A stretch of 8,236 nucleotides of DNA from Bacteroidetes bacterium GWA2_31_9b (GTDB lineage: Bacteria > Bacteroidota > Bacteroidia > Bacteroidales > UBA12077): NCBI GenBank assembly GCA_001769005.1, contig MENE01000152.1, positions 1 to 8,236 of the forward strand, read 5' to 3'. The notes below the pieces were generated by a model. The model made no database searches and was not told where the DNA came from. It saw nothing but the letters and a program-made list of their open reading frames with translations. Numbering within the stretch: position 1 is the stretch's first letter; each line of letters starts with the position of its first letter. The position numbers and the translations under genes are program-made. Shown piece by piece: positions 1 through 6,248 of this stretch.

Positions 1-1814
1 CCTGGGTTTGCAATTTCTGGGCAATTATCCATGTCATCTGAAATTCCATCTACATCAGTATCATTGGAAGCATCACATGCATCCCCAATTAAATCTCCAT
101 CTGTATCTTCTTGTGAAGGATTGTAAACATCAGGGCAATTGTCGTTTACATCAAGAACTCCGTCTAAATCTGTATCTCCACTTGTTTCTTCAATACATTC
201 TCCACTATTACAAATATAACCTGCAGGACAATCGTCACTTGTGATACAAAGGTCACCTATTTCTTCACACACATCGCCAATTCCATCCCCATCTGTATCT
301 AACTGATCAGGATTTGGAAAATACAAACAATTATCCATTTCGTTTGGCACCATATCATCATCAATATCAGGATCGCAAACATTACCAACACCATCTCCAT
401 CTGTATCTTCTTGACTTGGATTTGCAGTTTCAGGACAATTATCAGAAATATTTGGGATTCCATCTTCGTCTGTATCACCAATACAAGACTCTGAACTGGA
501 TAAATCTGTATCTTCACAATCAACTAGTCCGTCACAATCATTGTCTTTGTTATCAATAATTTCTTCTGCTCCAGGATATATATATCTATCATCATCGTTA
601 CAATCAAGATTATTATCAACAAATCCTTCTAGCTGTTCACATGAAGTTATTGATAAATCAAGTTCGTTATTTCCATAGCCATCATTATCCATATCAAAAT
701 ACCAAATAATTCCATCAATAGGATTTTCATCAATTTCTCCATTACAATTATTATCAATTTGATCACAAATTTCATCAACTGAAGGATTAATATTGGAATT
801 TGAATCATCACAATCTTCTCCATTTTCAATATATCCTATTGGTTGTTCGCATGATATAATAAAATTTTCACTATAACCATATCCATCTTCATCAACATCA
901 ATAAACCATGTAATTCCATCAATTGGATTTTCATCAACAATATCATTACAATTATTATCTATTTGATCACAAACCTCTTCTGAATTTGGATTTACAGATG
1001 AATTTTCATCATTACAATCAGTAGAATTATTAACATAACCTTCTGGTTGAAAACATGCTAAAACAAAATCATCTGCACTACCAAAACCATCAGAATCAAA
1101 ATCCAAATACCAGGTTGGCTTATTTATTGCATCTTCGTCAATTTCGCCATCACAGTCATTATCTTGGTTATCGCAAATCTCATCTGCTCCTGGATATGAT
1201 TTATTATTATCATCATCGCAATCATCTGAATTAGCTAAATAACCTTCTGGTGCATTTGGAGAATATACAGTTTTAAATGGATCACCATACCCATCCTCGT
1301 CCTTATCACCCCAGAAAAAACTCAATTCTGGTTTATTAATTAATTGCTCATAGTCGCCACTAAAATCATCTGTAGTTGTTGTATCCAGATTTGCAGGTAT
1401 GTTTGAAAGATCTTTAAAATCACCGCTAAAAGCATTACCTGCCGTATTTGCATATAGTGCATAAGGAACGCTTAAAAGTTCACTTGTCCCTAATTCTATT
1501 CCATCAACGGTTACTTTTAAATAATAAGGTGAATTTGACCAATCGATTTCAGAAAAAATACCTTTACTTATTGAACCAATTTTTAGGTTAACAACACCAA
1601 AATCTGTTGATGTTGAATTATGTGTTTCACTAAAAACAACAGTTCCGTCAATTGTTCCTTGAATAATGCCAATCTGTATCTCTACACTCTGATTCGCTTT
1701 AATATTTCCGGAAGCATCTCGCAATACTGCCTGATAATTAAATTCCTGAGGAGATTGTGCAAATACACAAAAGCCAGCAATAATGCCAACAATTAATAAT
1801 AAAATTTTTCTCAT
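1..1814 (-). CDS. Secreted/surface protein with MopE-like metal-binding repeats and thrombospondin type-3 repeats (C-terminus outside window)
   Basis: An open frame runs leftward from ATG at 1814 through 604 codons without a stop and leaves the window at base 1. Residues 1-19 are a signal peptide (MRK, hydrophobic core, then VFA before Q20); there is no lipobox, so SPI cleavage is expected. Residues about 20-130 (FNYQAVLRD ... DWSNSPYYLKV ... LLSVPYALYA) match an N-terminal domain common in Bacteroidota exported proteins. A short spacer follows with SGDF/SGDY...NKP elements, typical of the same proteins. Residues 168-433 hold four MopE-like repeats, and 446-604 hold Asp-rich TSP3 repeats interrupted near 520-545 by a small Cys-rich insert (DLC...DDCPAGYIC...GEC). 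Known for the families: such repeats bind Ca2+ (TSP3) or metal (MopE). Inference: an exported, Ca2+-stabilised surface stalk; a C-terminal type IX secretion sorting domain is likely but not visible. The true ligand or substrate is unknown. The gene lies 107 bp downstream of pyk on the same strand. Confidence 0.9.
   Translation of the reverse strand, partial: MRKILLLIVGIIAGFCVFAQSPQEFNYQAVLRDASGNIKANQSVEIQIGIIQGTIDGTVVFSETHNSTSTDFGVVNLKIGSISKGIFSEIDWSNSPYYLKVTVDGIELGTSELLSVPYALYANTAGNAFSGDFKDLSNIPANLDTTTTDDFSGDYEQLINKPELSFFWGDKDEDGYGDPFKTVYSPNAPEGYLANSDDCDDDNNKSYPGADEICDNQDNDCDGEIDEDAINKPTWYLDFDSDGFGSADDFVLACFQPEGYVNNSTDCNDENSSVNPNSEEVCDQIDNNCNDIVDENPIDGITWFIDVDEDGYGYSENFIISCEQPIGYIENGEDCDDSNSNINPSVDEICDQIDNNCNGEIDENPIDGIIWYFDMDNDGYGNNELDLSITSCEQLEGFVDNNLDCNDDDRYIYPGAEEIIDNKDNDCDGLVDCEDTDLSSSESCIGDTDEDGIPNISDNCPETANPSQEDTDGDGVGNVCDPDIDDDMVPNEMDNCLYFPNPDQLDTDGDGIGDVCEEIGDLCITSDDCPAGYICNSGECIEETSGDTDLDGVLDVNDNCPDVYNPSQEDTDGDLIGDACDASNDTDVDGISDDMDNCPEIANP
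3..479 (-). repeat. Thrombospondin type-3 (TSP3) calcium-binding repeat region
   Basis: Residues about 446-604 of the surface protein contain repeated loops such as DTDEDGI, DTDGDGVG, DTDGDGIGD, DTDLDGV, DTDGDLIGD and DTDVDGI. They alternate with DNCP and NPSQED-type linkers, the standard TSP3 pattern in which Asp side chains coordinate Ca2+. One loop carries Leu where Gly is usual (DTDGDLIG). A small four-Cys segment at about residues 520-545 separates two TSP3 blocks. The array is open at the left edge, so its full length is unknown. Confidence 0.9.
516..1313 (-). repeat. Four tandem MopE-like (Cu-binding_MopE family) protein repeats
   Basis: Within the surface protein, a unit of 67-68 residues recurs four times, each starting at a Trp: W168, W235, W303 and W371. 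Each unit reads roughly W-(F/Y/G)-x-D-x-D-x-D-G-(Y/F)-G, then (Q/A)-P/L-E/I-G-(Y/F), then D-C-(D/N)-D, then E-(I/V)-C-D-x-x-D-N-(D/N)-C-(D/N)...(D/V)-D. This matches the 'putative metal-binding motif' family seen in MopE-type proteins. The fourth copy deviates: Ile420 stands where copies 1-3 have Cys in the E-I-C-D motif. Actual metal specificity cannot be read from the sequence; calcium is at least as plausible as copper. Confidence 0.85.
1758..1814 (-). other. Signal peptide of the MopE/TSP3-repeat protein
   Basis: Residues 1-19 of the surface protein: a positive n-region (M-R-K), a hydrophobic stretch of Leu/Ile/Val/Gly, and a V-F-A motif before Gln20. The Cys at residue 16 is preceded by A-G-F, which does not fit a lipobox, so a lipoprotein is unlikely. 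Confidence 0.75.
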
Positions 1815-1921
1815 AATTTTTGATTTAACTTAGGGTAAAGAAATTTAGTTACGAATATAATAAAAAACTAGATATGAAGTTTGTAATCAATTAATTTTTA
1901 ATGTAATCCAAAGGTTAGGTT

Positions 1922-3343
1922 CTATATCGTTAAGTTACCCATAAGTTTTTCAACTGTTCCAATTTCAATATACGATACTCCCATACTACGGCCAAAATTC
2001 CCTGCTGCAACAACAATCAAATCATCAGGTTCAAAAGTATGTTTATTAATCAGGCTGGTTAGTGCTACTAATAAAAACTCATGCGATGTTTCTTTTAATT
2101 CCATAAAATCCGGAATTACTCCATAGCATAATGCCATTTCGCGAACAGTACGTTTTGAATAGCATTGTGCAAAAATAGGTCTTGAACCTCTATAAGCTGC
2201 TAAAGCTCTTAGAGTTCTGCCAGATGTTGAATCAGCAATAATAGCTTTTGCATTCAGCCGAATTGCTCCTTTTACAGCCGATTTACATAAATAAGCAGTA
2301 GTAGGGTTATTTAATACATGTACTGGGATTTCGTGAAAAGGTTCTTTCGATTGTTCTACTTCCATGGCAATTTTTGCCATTGTACAAACAGCTTCAATTG
2401 GATAGTTGCCATTTGCTGTTTCTGCACTTAGCATCATTGCATCTGCATTACTATAAACAGCGTTGGCGACATCACTCACTTCGGCTCTTGTTGGGCGCGG
2501 ATTATCTATCATTGATTGTAGCATTTGTGTTGCAATTATAACAGGTTTGCGACCTTCAATACATTTTTGTATCAACATACGCTGAATACCTGGTATTTTT
2601 TCATAAGGAATCTCAACAGCCAAATCACCACGAGCAACCATTACGCCATAAACATGATCAAGAATTTCATCAATATTATCTACTCCTTGCTGATTTTCAA
2701 TCTTGGCAATAATTTTTATGTTGCTTTTTTGCTTATCAAGAATCTTTTGTATTTCAATAACATCTTCCTTATTTCTTACAAATGAATGCGCTATAAAATC
2801 AATATCCTGTTCAATAGCCAGCTTTATAAATTCTTTGTCACGTTCACTTACCGATGGCAAGTTAAACGATACATTAGGTACATTAACACTTTTACGGCCT
2901 TTTATTAAACCTTCGTTTGTAGCTTCACATATTAAATTATCAGCTTCTTTTTTAATAACTTTAAGCTCAATTGATCCATCATCAATGAGTATTTTGCTAT
3001 TTTCCGGCACATCATTAACAAATCTGGGGTAAGAAACATAAATGCATTCATTCGATGATTCTTTTGTAGAATCCCCTTTTACATTTATTTTTTGCCCGGC
3101 TACAACTTTAATTTCATTCTCTGTTTTTACAGTTCTAACTTCAGGACCTTTGGTATCGAGTAATAGTGCAATCTTATTGGAAACCTGTCGAACATCCTGA
3201 ATCACTTTTAGAGCCTGCTCAGGAGATTGATGAGCTGTATTCATACGAACCACATCCATACCTTCATCAAAAAGGGATTTTATAAACTGTGGTGTACATG
3301 TTCTGTCAGATATTGTGGCAACGATTTTTGTTTTCTTAATCAT
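1922..3343 (-). CDS. pyk: Pyruvate kinase
   Basis: Cytoplasmic glycolytic enzyme converting PEP + ADP to pyruvate + ATP. The 473-residue product is of normal length. Visible motifs: the TKIVATIS start (5-12), R33 and N35 of the strand usually written RLNFSH (here RMNTAH), DTKGPE (63-68), catalytic Lys214 and Glu216 in AKIEN, ARGD at 237-240 with the metal-ligand Asp240, Thr272 in IIATQML, and the helix PTRAEVSDVANAV (284-296). The lid (B) domain is about residues 70-165, and the C-terminal allosteric domain runs from about 345 to 473. The Ser that normally helps bind K+ in RLNFSH is Ala37 here. Glu68 of GPE, associated with K+-dependent enzymes, is kept. The gene follows aroQ after 66 bp on the same strand and probably shares its transcript, although a TAACTTTG box lies in the gap. 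ATG at 3343 is the natural start, because the TKIVATI strand begins five residues later. Confidence 0.97.
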   Translation of the reverse strand: MIKKTKIVATISDRTCTPQFIKSLFDEGMDVVRMNTAHQSPEQALKVIQDVRQVSNKIALLLDTKGPEVRTVKTENEIKVVAGQKINVKGDSTKESSNECIYVSYPRFVNDVPENSKILIDDGSIELKVIKKEADNLICEATNEGLIKGRKSVNVPNVSFNLPSVSERDKEFIKLAIEQDIDFIAHSFVRNKEDVIEIQKILDKQKSNIKIIAKIENQQGVDNIDEILDHVYGVMVARGDLAVEIPYEKIPGIQRMLIQKCIEGRKPVIIATQMLQSMIDNPRPTRAEVSDVANAVYSNADAMMLSAETANGNYPIEAVCTMAKIAMEVEQSKEPFHEIPVHVLNNPTTAYLCKSAVKGAIRLNAKAIIADSTSGRTLRALAAYRGSRPIFAQCYSKRTVREMALCYGVIPDFMELKETSHEFLLVALTSLINKHTFEPDDLIVVAAGNFGRSMGVSYIEIGTVEKLMGNLTI

Positions 3344-3357
3344 AATTTTTATTAGTT

Positions 3358-3365
3358 CAAAGTTA
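3358..3365 (-). promoter_or_regulatory. Possible Bacteroidota -7 box upstream of pyk
   Basis: On the minus strand the octamer TAACTTTG fits TAnnTTTG. No TTG lies at the usual 19-21 bp upstream; the nearest is 14 bp away. The implied leader would be only about 10 nt, so this is a weak candidate for a pyk-specific promoter inside an aroQ-pyk unit. Confidence 0.2.
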
Positions 3366-3409
3366 AAGGCTAAATATTACAAGTTGAAAAGCTGAATTCT
3401 TAATCCTGG

Positions 3410-3835
3410 CTACTTTTTCAATACTCTAAAACTCTCAATAGCCAGCCTATAACTATCGAGTCCAAATCCTGAAATACTTCCCATACATTTTGGTGCAATT
3501 AACGAAATATGCCTGAATTCTTCACGAGCAAAAATATTGGAAATATGTACTTCAACTACCGGAGTTTTAACAGCTGCAATAGCATCGGCAATAGCAACCG
3601 ACGTATGTGTATAACCACCAGCATTCAAAACTATTCCATTAAAAGAATAACCGGTTTCTTGAATTTTGTTTATTATTTCGCCTTCAATATTTGATTGAAA
3701 ATATTCTATTTCAATATCTTTAAATACATCCTTTAAAAGTTCAAGGTATTTTTCAAAAGGAATATCACCATAAATTTCTTTTTCGCGTTTACCCAACAAA
3801 TTCAAGTTTGGGCCATTGATTATCTGGATTTTCAT
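3410..3835 (-). CDS. aroQ: Type II 3-dehydroquinate dehydratase
   Basis: Third step of the shikimate pathway: dehydration of 3-dehydroquinate to 3-dehydroshikimate in the cytoplasm, feeding chorismate and aromatic amino acid synthesis. The 141-residue product matches the usual size (about 140-150) of the small dodecameric type II enzymes. Visible: INGPNLNLLGKRE (6-18) with Arg17, catalytic Tyr22 in IYG, Asn71 and His77 in LNAGGYTHTS, and EVHISNIFAREEFRH (95-109) with catalytic His97, Ser99, Arg104 and Arg108. The closing SGFGLDSYRLA helix is also present. All expected active-site positions are kept, so it should be active. It is divergent from xerD (77-bp gap) and followed by pyk in the same direction. 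The start at 3835 is fixed by the N-terminal strand MKIQIINGPN. Confidence 0.97.
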   Translation of the reverse strand: MKIQIINGPNLNLLGKREKEIYGDIPFEKYLELLKDVFKDIEIEYFQSNIEGEIINKIQETGYSFNGIVLNAGGYTHTSVAIADAIAAVKTPVVEVHISNIFAREEFRHISLIAPKCMGSISGFGLDSYRLAIESFRVLKK

Positions 3836-3860
3836 ATAAGTTAATTTAACATATCTAATA

Positions 3861-3868
3861 CAAATTTA
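3861..3868 (-). promoter_or_regulatory. Possible -7 box of the aroQ(-pyk) promoter
   Basis: Minus-strand TAAATTTG fits TAnnTTTG and ends 25 bases before the aroQ start codon, giving a predicted leader of about 20 nt. No good -33 TTG is present at the expected spacing, so the call rests on the box, its placement and the divergent gene layout. Confidence 0.35.
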
Positions 3869-3879
3869 ATCATTATCAT

Positions 3880-3887
3880 TAACTTTG
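3880..3887 (+). promoter_or_regulatory. Possible -7 box of the xerD promoter
   Basis: Plus-strand TAACTTTG fits TAnnTTTG and ends 25 bases before the xerD ATG, the mirror image of the aroQ-facing box in the same 77-bp gap. A -33 TTG is not evident. Confidence 0.35.
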
Positions 3888-3912
3888 AAACAGGATGATC
3901 TGATTTAATATT

Positions 3913-4812
3913 ATGAACTGGGAACAAACCATTATACAATTTAGAAATTTTCTAAAACTTGAACGTTCACTTTCAACTAATTCAATATCTGCATACGAAG
4001 CCGACATTCGGAAACTTGTTGCTTATCTTGAAATAAAAAATTTATCAATTTCTCCTCAACAAATCAAACTGACTAATCTGAAAGGCTTTATTGAGTGGAT
4101 AAACGAATTGGGCTTGCATGCTCGTTCACAATCACGGATTATTTCTGGTTTAAAATCATTTTTTAAATTTCTATTACTCGATAATCAGATCGAAACAGAT
4201 CCGTCAGGGTTGCTCGAATCGCCAAAGATAGGACGTAAATTACCTGAAGTATTATCTATTATTGAAATTGACCAGATTATTGCTGCAATTGATTTAAGCA
4301 CTCCTGAAGGACAACGAAATAAAGCTATTATTGAAACGCTATATAGTTGTGGCTTACGTGTTTCAGAATTGGTTAATTTAAAACTTACAAATCTTTATTT
4401 TGATGATGGATTTATTAAGGTTGTTGGTAAAGGAAGCAAGGAAAGGCTAGTCCCAATTGGCAACAAAGCTATTAAAGAGATTCAATACTATTTTCAGGAT
4501 AGAAATAGTTTAAGTAAAATTGAAAAATCTAGTCAGAATATTGTTTTTCTCAATCGAAGAGGAAAAATATTAACTCGAGTTATGATATTCACAATTATTA
4601 AAAGGCTAGCAGAAAAAGCTCAGATTAAAAAAAACATTAGTCCGCATACATTACGCCACTCATTTGCAACACATTTAATCGATGGTGGTGCCGACCTTCG
4701 TGCTGTTCAGGAAATGTTGGGGCATGAATCCATTATAACAACAGAAATATACACACATCTCGATCGTGAATATTTGCGTGATGCAATTATTCAATTTCAC
4801 CCAAGATCGTAG
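3913..4812 (+). CDS. xerD: Site-specific tyrosine recombinase XerD
   Basis: Cytoplasmic tyrosine recombinase. Xer proteins resolve chromosome dimers at dif, usually as a XerC/XerD pair activated by FtsK. The 299-residue product has the SAM-like core-binding domain (about 1-90: FRNFLKLERSLSTNSISAYEADI) and a complete catalytic domain. The catalytic residues are Arg149 (CGLRVSEL), Lys173 (VGKGSKER), His245 and Arg248 (PHTLRHSFATHL), His271 (LGHESI) and Tyr280 (IYTHLD). Length and the ending (THLDREYLRDAIIQFHPR) fit a housekeeping Xer rather than a phage integrase, and no att-like or phage genes are nearby. XerD is preferred over XerC by overall resemblance and by the aroQ neighbour, but the sequence alone does not prove it. 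Confidence 0.93.
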   Translation: MNWEQTIIQFRNFLKLERSLSTNSISAYEADIRKLVAYLEIKNLSISPQQIKLTNLKGFIEWINELGLHARSQSRIISGLKSFFKFLLLDNQIETDPSGLLESPKIGRKLPEVLSIIEIDQIIAAIDLSTPEGQRNKAIIETLYSCGLRVSELVNLKLTNLYFDDGFIKVVGKGSKERLVPIGNKAIKEIQYYFQDRNSLSKIEKSSQNIVFLNRRGKILTRVMIFTIIKRLAEKAQIKKNISPHTLRHSFATHLIDGGADLRAVQEMLGHESIITTEIYTHLDREYLRDAIIQFHPRS

Positions 4813-4892
4813 AATTATCATTTCAGTTACTAATATTTTGCAATAAATAAACATTTTGTATTTTATTGACTGTGTTCACGTTAAAGTTTATA

Positions 4893-4986
4893 ACTCAGTG
4901 GAAATCTGAGAAAAACTCGGTGCGACTCTGTGGTAAAAATAATAAACCACAGAGTGAAGCAGAGATAAAAAAGAGTTTCACAGAGT
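4893..4986. repeat. 94-bp imperfect inverted repeat built of ACTCnGTG units (probable dispersed intergenic element)
   Basis: The 298-bp convergent gap between xerD and the ABC permease contains this element. The left arm carries ACTCAGTG (4893), ACTCGGTG (4915) and ACTCTGTGGT (4925-4934). The right arm, read on the other strand, carries ACTCTGTGGT (4946-4955) and ACTCTGTG (4979-4986). The innermost 10-bp arms pair perfectly around an 11-nt A-rich loop, and the outer parts pair imperfectly. Similar 'CTCTGTGG...CCACAGAG' segments recur between genes in many environmental Bacteroidota genomes as far as I recall; that is memory, not a search. The remaining gap sequence (4813-4892 and 4987-5110) is AT-rich with no gene that I can see. 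Confidence 0.65.
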
Positions 4987-5110
4987 AGCCTATAAAAAAT
5001 AACAATCAACTATTACACTAGTAGCTAGATAAATATTTTGATAATTTGTAATTTATTAATAAATAATGATTATGTATTAGTACGAACAATAGTTATTTTA
5101 AAATAAAATC

Positions 5111-6223
5111 TTAATACCATTTGTAAAATTTTAAGCCAATAACGAATGTTATCAATCCGAAGGTATTTAATATTAAAATATACTTCCAAACTTGCAGAAA
5201 ACCTGCACTTTCGTTGAATATTGCCTTAACTCCATCGGCAAGCATCGTAAGAGGTAATGCCTGTATAAAAGGAACAACAAAATCCGGGAAATTATGATAG
5301 CTGAAGTAAATGCCAGAAAGCATCATCATTGGCATTACAACCAGATTTATTAAACCATTACCAACTTGAGTTTTGGATGTTCGAGAAGCAATTAACACAG
5401 AAAGCCCTGAAAAGGCTATTATACCTGAAATAAAAAGAACAACGAATGCTGAAATGCTTCCTGCAATTGTAATATCGAAGTAATAATATGCAAATAAGAA
5501 AATTATTGTAGCTTCAATAAAACAAAGCACAATTCGTGCAACAATATGCGAAAGAATATATTCCCATCGTTTCATAGGAGTTGCAACCATTCTGCGAAGT
5601 AATTTTTTTGTTCTTGCTTCAATCAATGTATAACTAATTCCCCACATGGTCGACATCATTACGTTCATGGCTATTAAACCCGGAATTAGAAAATCGATAT
5701 AACGTGTACCTTTCTCTGACATCGGTTTTATTACAGATTGTTGAGATGTTATATTCTTCCCATCGAAAAGAGATGATAGTTGGAGATATACGAGTTGTCC
5801 GTCGGAGCTGTACTTGTCAAAGTTGTATTCTAGTTTTTTATCGTTAGTAGTAATTATCATTGATGCATTACCCCGTTTTACCATTAGCTCGGCTTGATTC
5901 CAACTTACAGGTTTTAAACGAAAGTGCGTTATACCCATATTTTCGTTTCCATAATTCATACTATAATAATAGGTATTTGTGAGTGAATCCTGTTTTTTTT
6001 CAAAATTTGTTTTTGAAATGAATTTTTCAAAATCTTCCAAAGATTCCTTTTCATTAATAACAATTGCAATGGTTTTAGTTACTTCAGGTTTCTTATTAAA
6101 AGCAATACCAAGCCCCCAAGCCATTAATACAGGAAATAATAACGACCAGAAAAGTACAGCCGGTTCGCGGTAAAATTCTCTAATTTGAATAAGTATAAGT
6201 TGTATAAATGGATTTTTTTGCAT
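5111..6223 (-). CDS. ABC-2 type transporter permease
   Basis: Membrane subunit of an ABC exporter. The 370-residue product has one N-terminal membrane segment (about 24-42), a hydrophilic extracytoplasmic region (about 43-175), and then a cluster of membrane segments (about 176-197, 225-250, 255-280, 288-308 and 345-367). The coupling segment before the second cluster segment reads EARTKKLLRRMVATPMKRWE (202-221), a variant of the E-x-x-x-x-x...L-x-x-T-P-x-x-R signature of ABC-2 permeases. The stretch MLSGIYFSYHNFPDF (301-315) and QALPLTMLADGVKAI (321-335) is also typical. It starts 25 bp after the ATPase stop and is surely co-transcribed with it. The substrate is unknown; relatives export drugs, sodium or peptides, or serve in gliding and polysaccharide export, and none can be chosen here. 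Confidence 0.93.
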   Translation of the reverse strand: MQKNPFIQLILIQIREFYREPAVLFWSLLFPVLMAWGLGIAFNKKPEVTKTIAIVINEKESLEDFEKFISKTNFEKKQDSLTNTYYYSMNYGNENMGITHFRLKPVSWNQAELMVKRGNASMIITTNDKKLEYNFDKYSSDGQLVYLQLSSLFDGKNITSQQSVIKPMSEKGTRYIDFLIPGLIAMNVMMSTMWGISYTLIEARTKKLLRRMVATPMKRWEYILSHIVARIVLCFIEATIIFLFAYYYFDITIAGSISAFVVLFISGIIAFSGLSVLIASRTSKTQVGNGLINLVVMPMMMLSGIYFSYHNFPDFVVPFIQALPLTMLADGVKAIFNESAGFLQVWKYILILNTFGLITFVIGLKFYKWY

Positions 6224-6248
6224 TTATTTTATTAATTATTAATTATAT

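Noticed and set aside
85..480. Recurring words such as ccatctgtatc, resembling a repeat-spacer array
   Set aside because: The spacing is irregular and the words encode the DTDGDG loops of the TSP3 repeats in one continuous frame, so this is protein repetition and not CRISPR.
8..830. Several plus- and minus-strand open frames (for example 8-244, 299-523, 314-559, 647-829)
   Set aside because: They lie in other frames of the Asp/Cys-repeat surface gene. Their translations are low-complexity (His/Leu/Tyr- or Ile/Met-rich) and come from the repetitive GAT-rich coding sequence.
1815..1921. Promoter or terminator in the gap between pyk and the surface-protein gene
   Set aside because: Only a one-mismatch box (TATATTCG, minus strand, 1859-1852) without a fitting -33 was found, and there was no hairpin with a T-run. 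This is too weak to list.
2525..3032. Plus-strand frames within pyk (2525-2785, 2703-3032) and similar frames inside aroQ and the exporter genes
   Set aside because: They are antisense shadows of strongly recognised genes, with no family resemblance and no promoter support.
3913..4812. Integrase of a mobile element
   Set aside because: The protein matches a housekeeping Xer recombinase in length and motifs, its neighbours are core genes, and no attachment repeats, tRNA or phage genes are present.
4925..4955. Intrinsic terminator hairpin for xerD or the permease
   Set aside because: The 10-bp stem is perfect, but no T-run follows on either strand. It fits better as the core of the inverted-repeat element, though a role in ending transcripts is not excluded.
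5051..5107. AT-only palindromes ATTTATTAATAAAT (5051-5064) and TTATTTTAAAATAA (5093-5106)
   Set aside because: In sequence this AT-rich, short self-complementary words are expected by chance. They lack G/C pairs for a stable hairpin.
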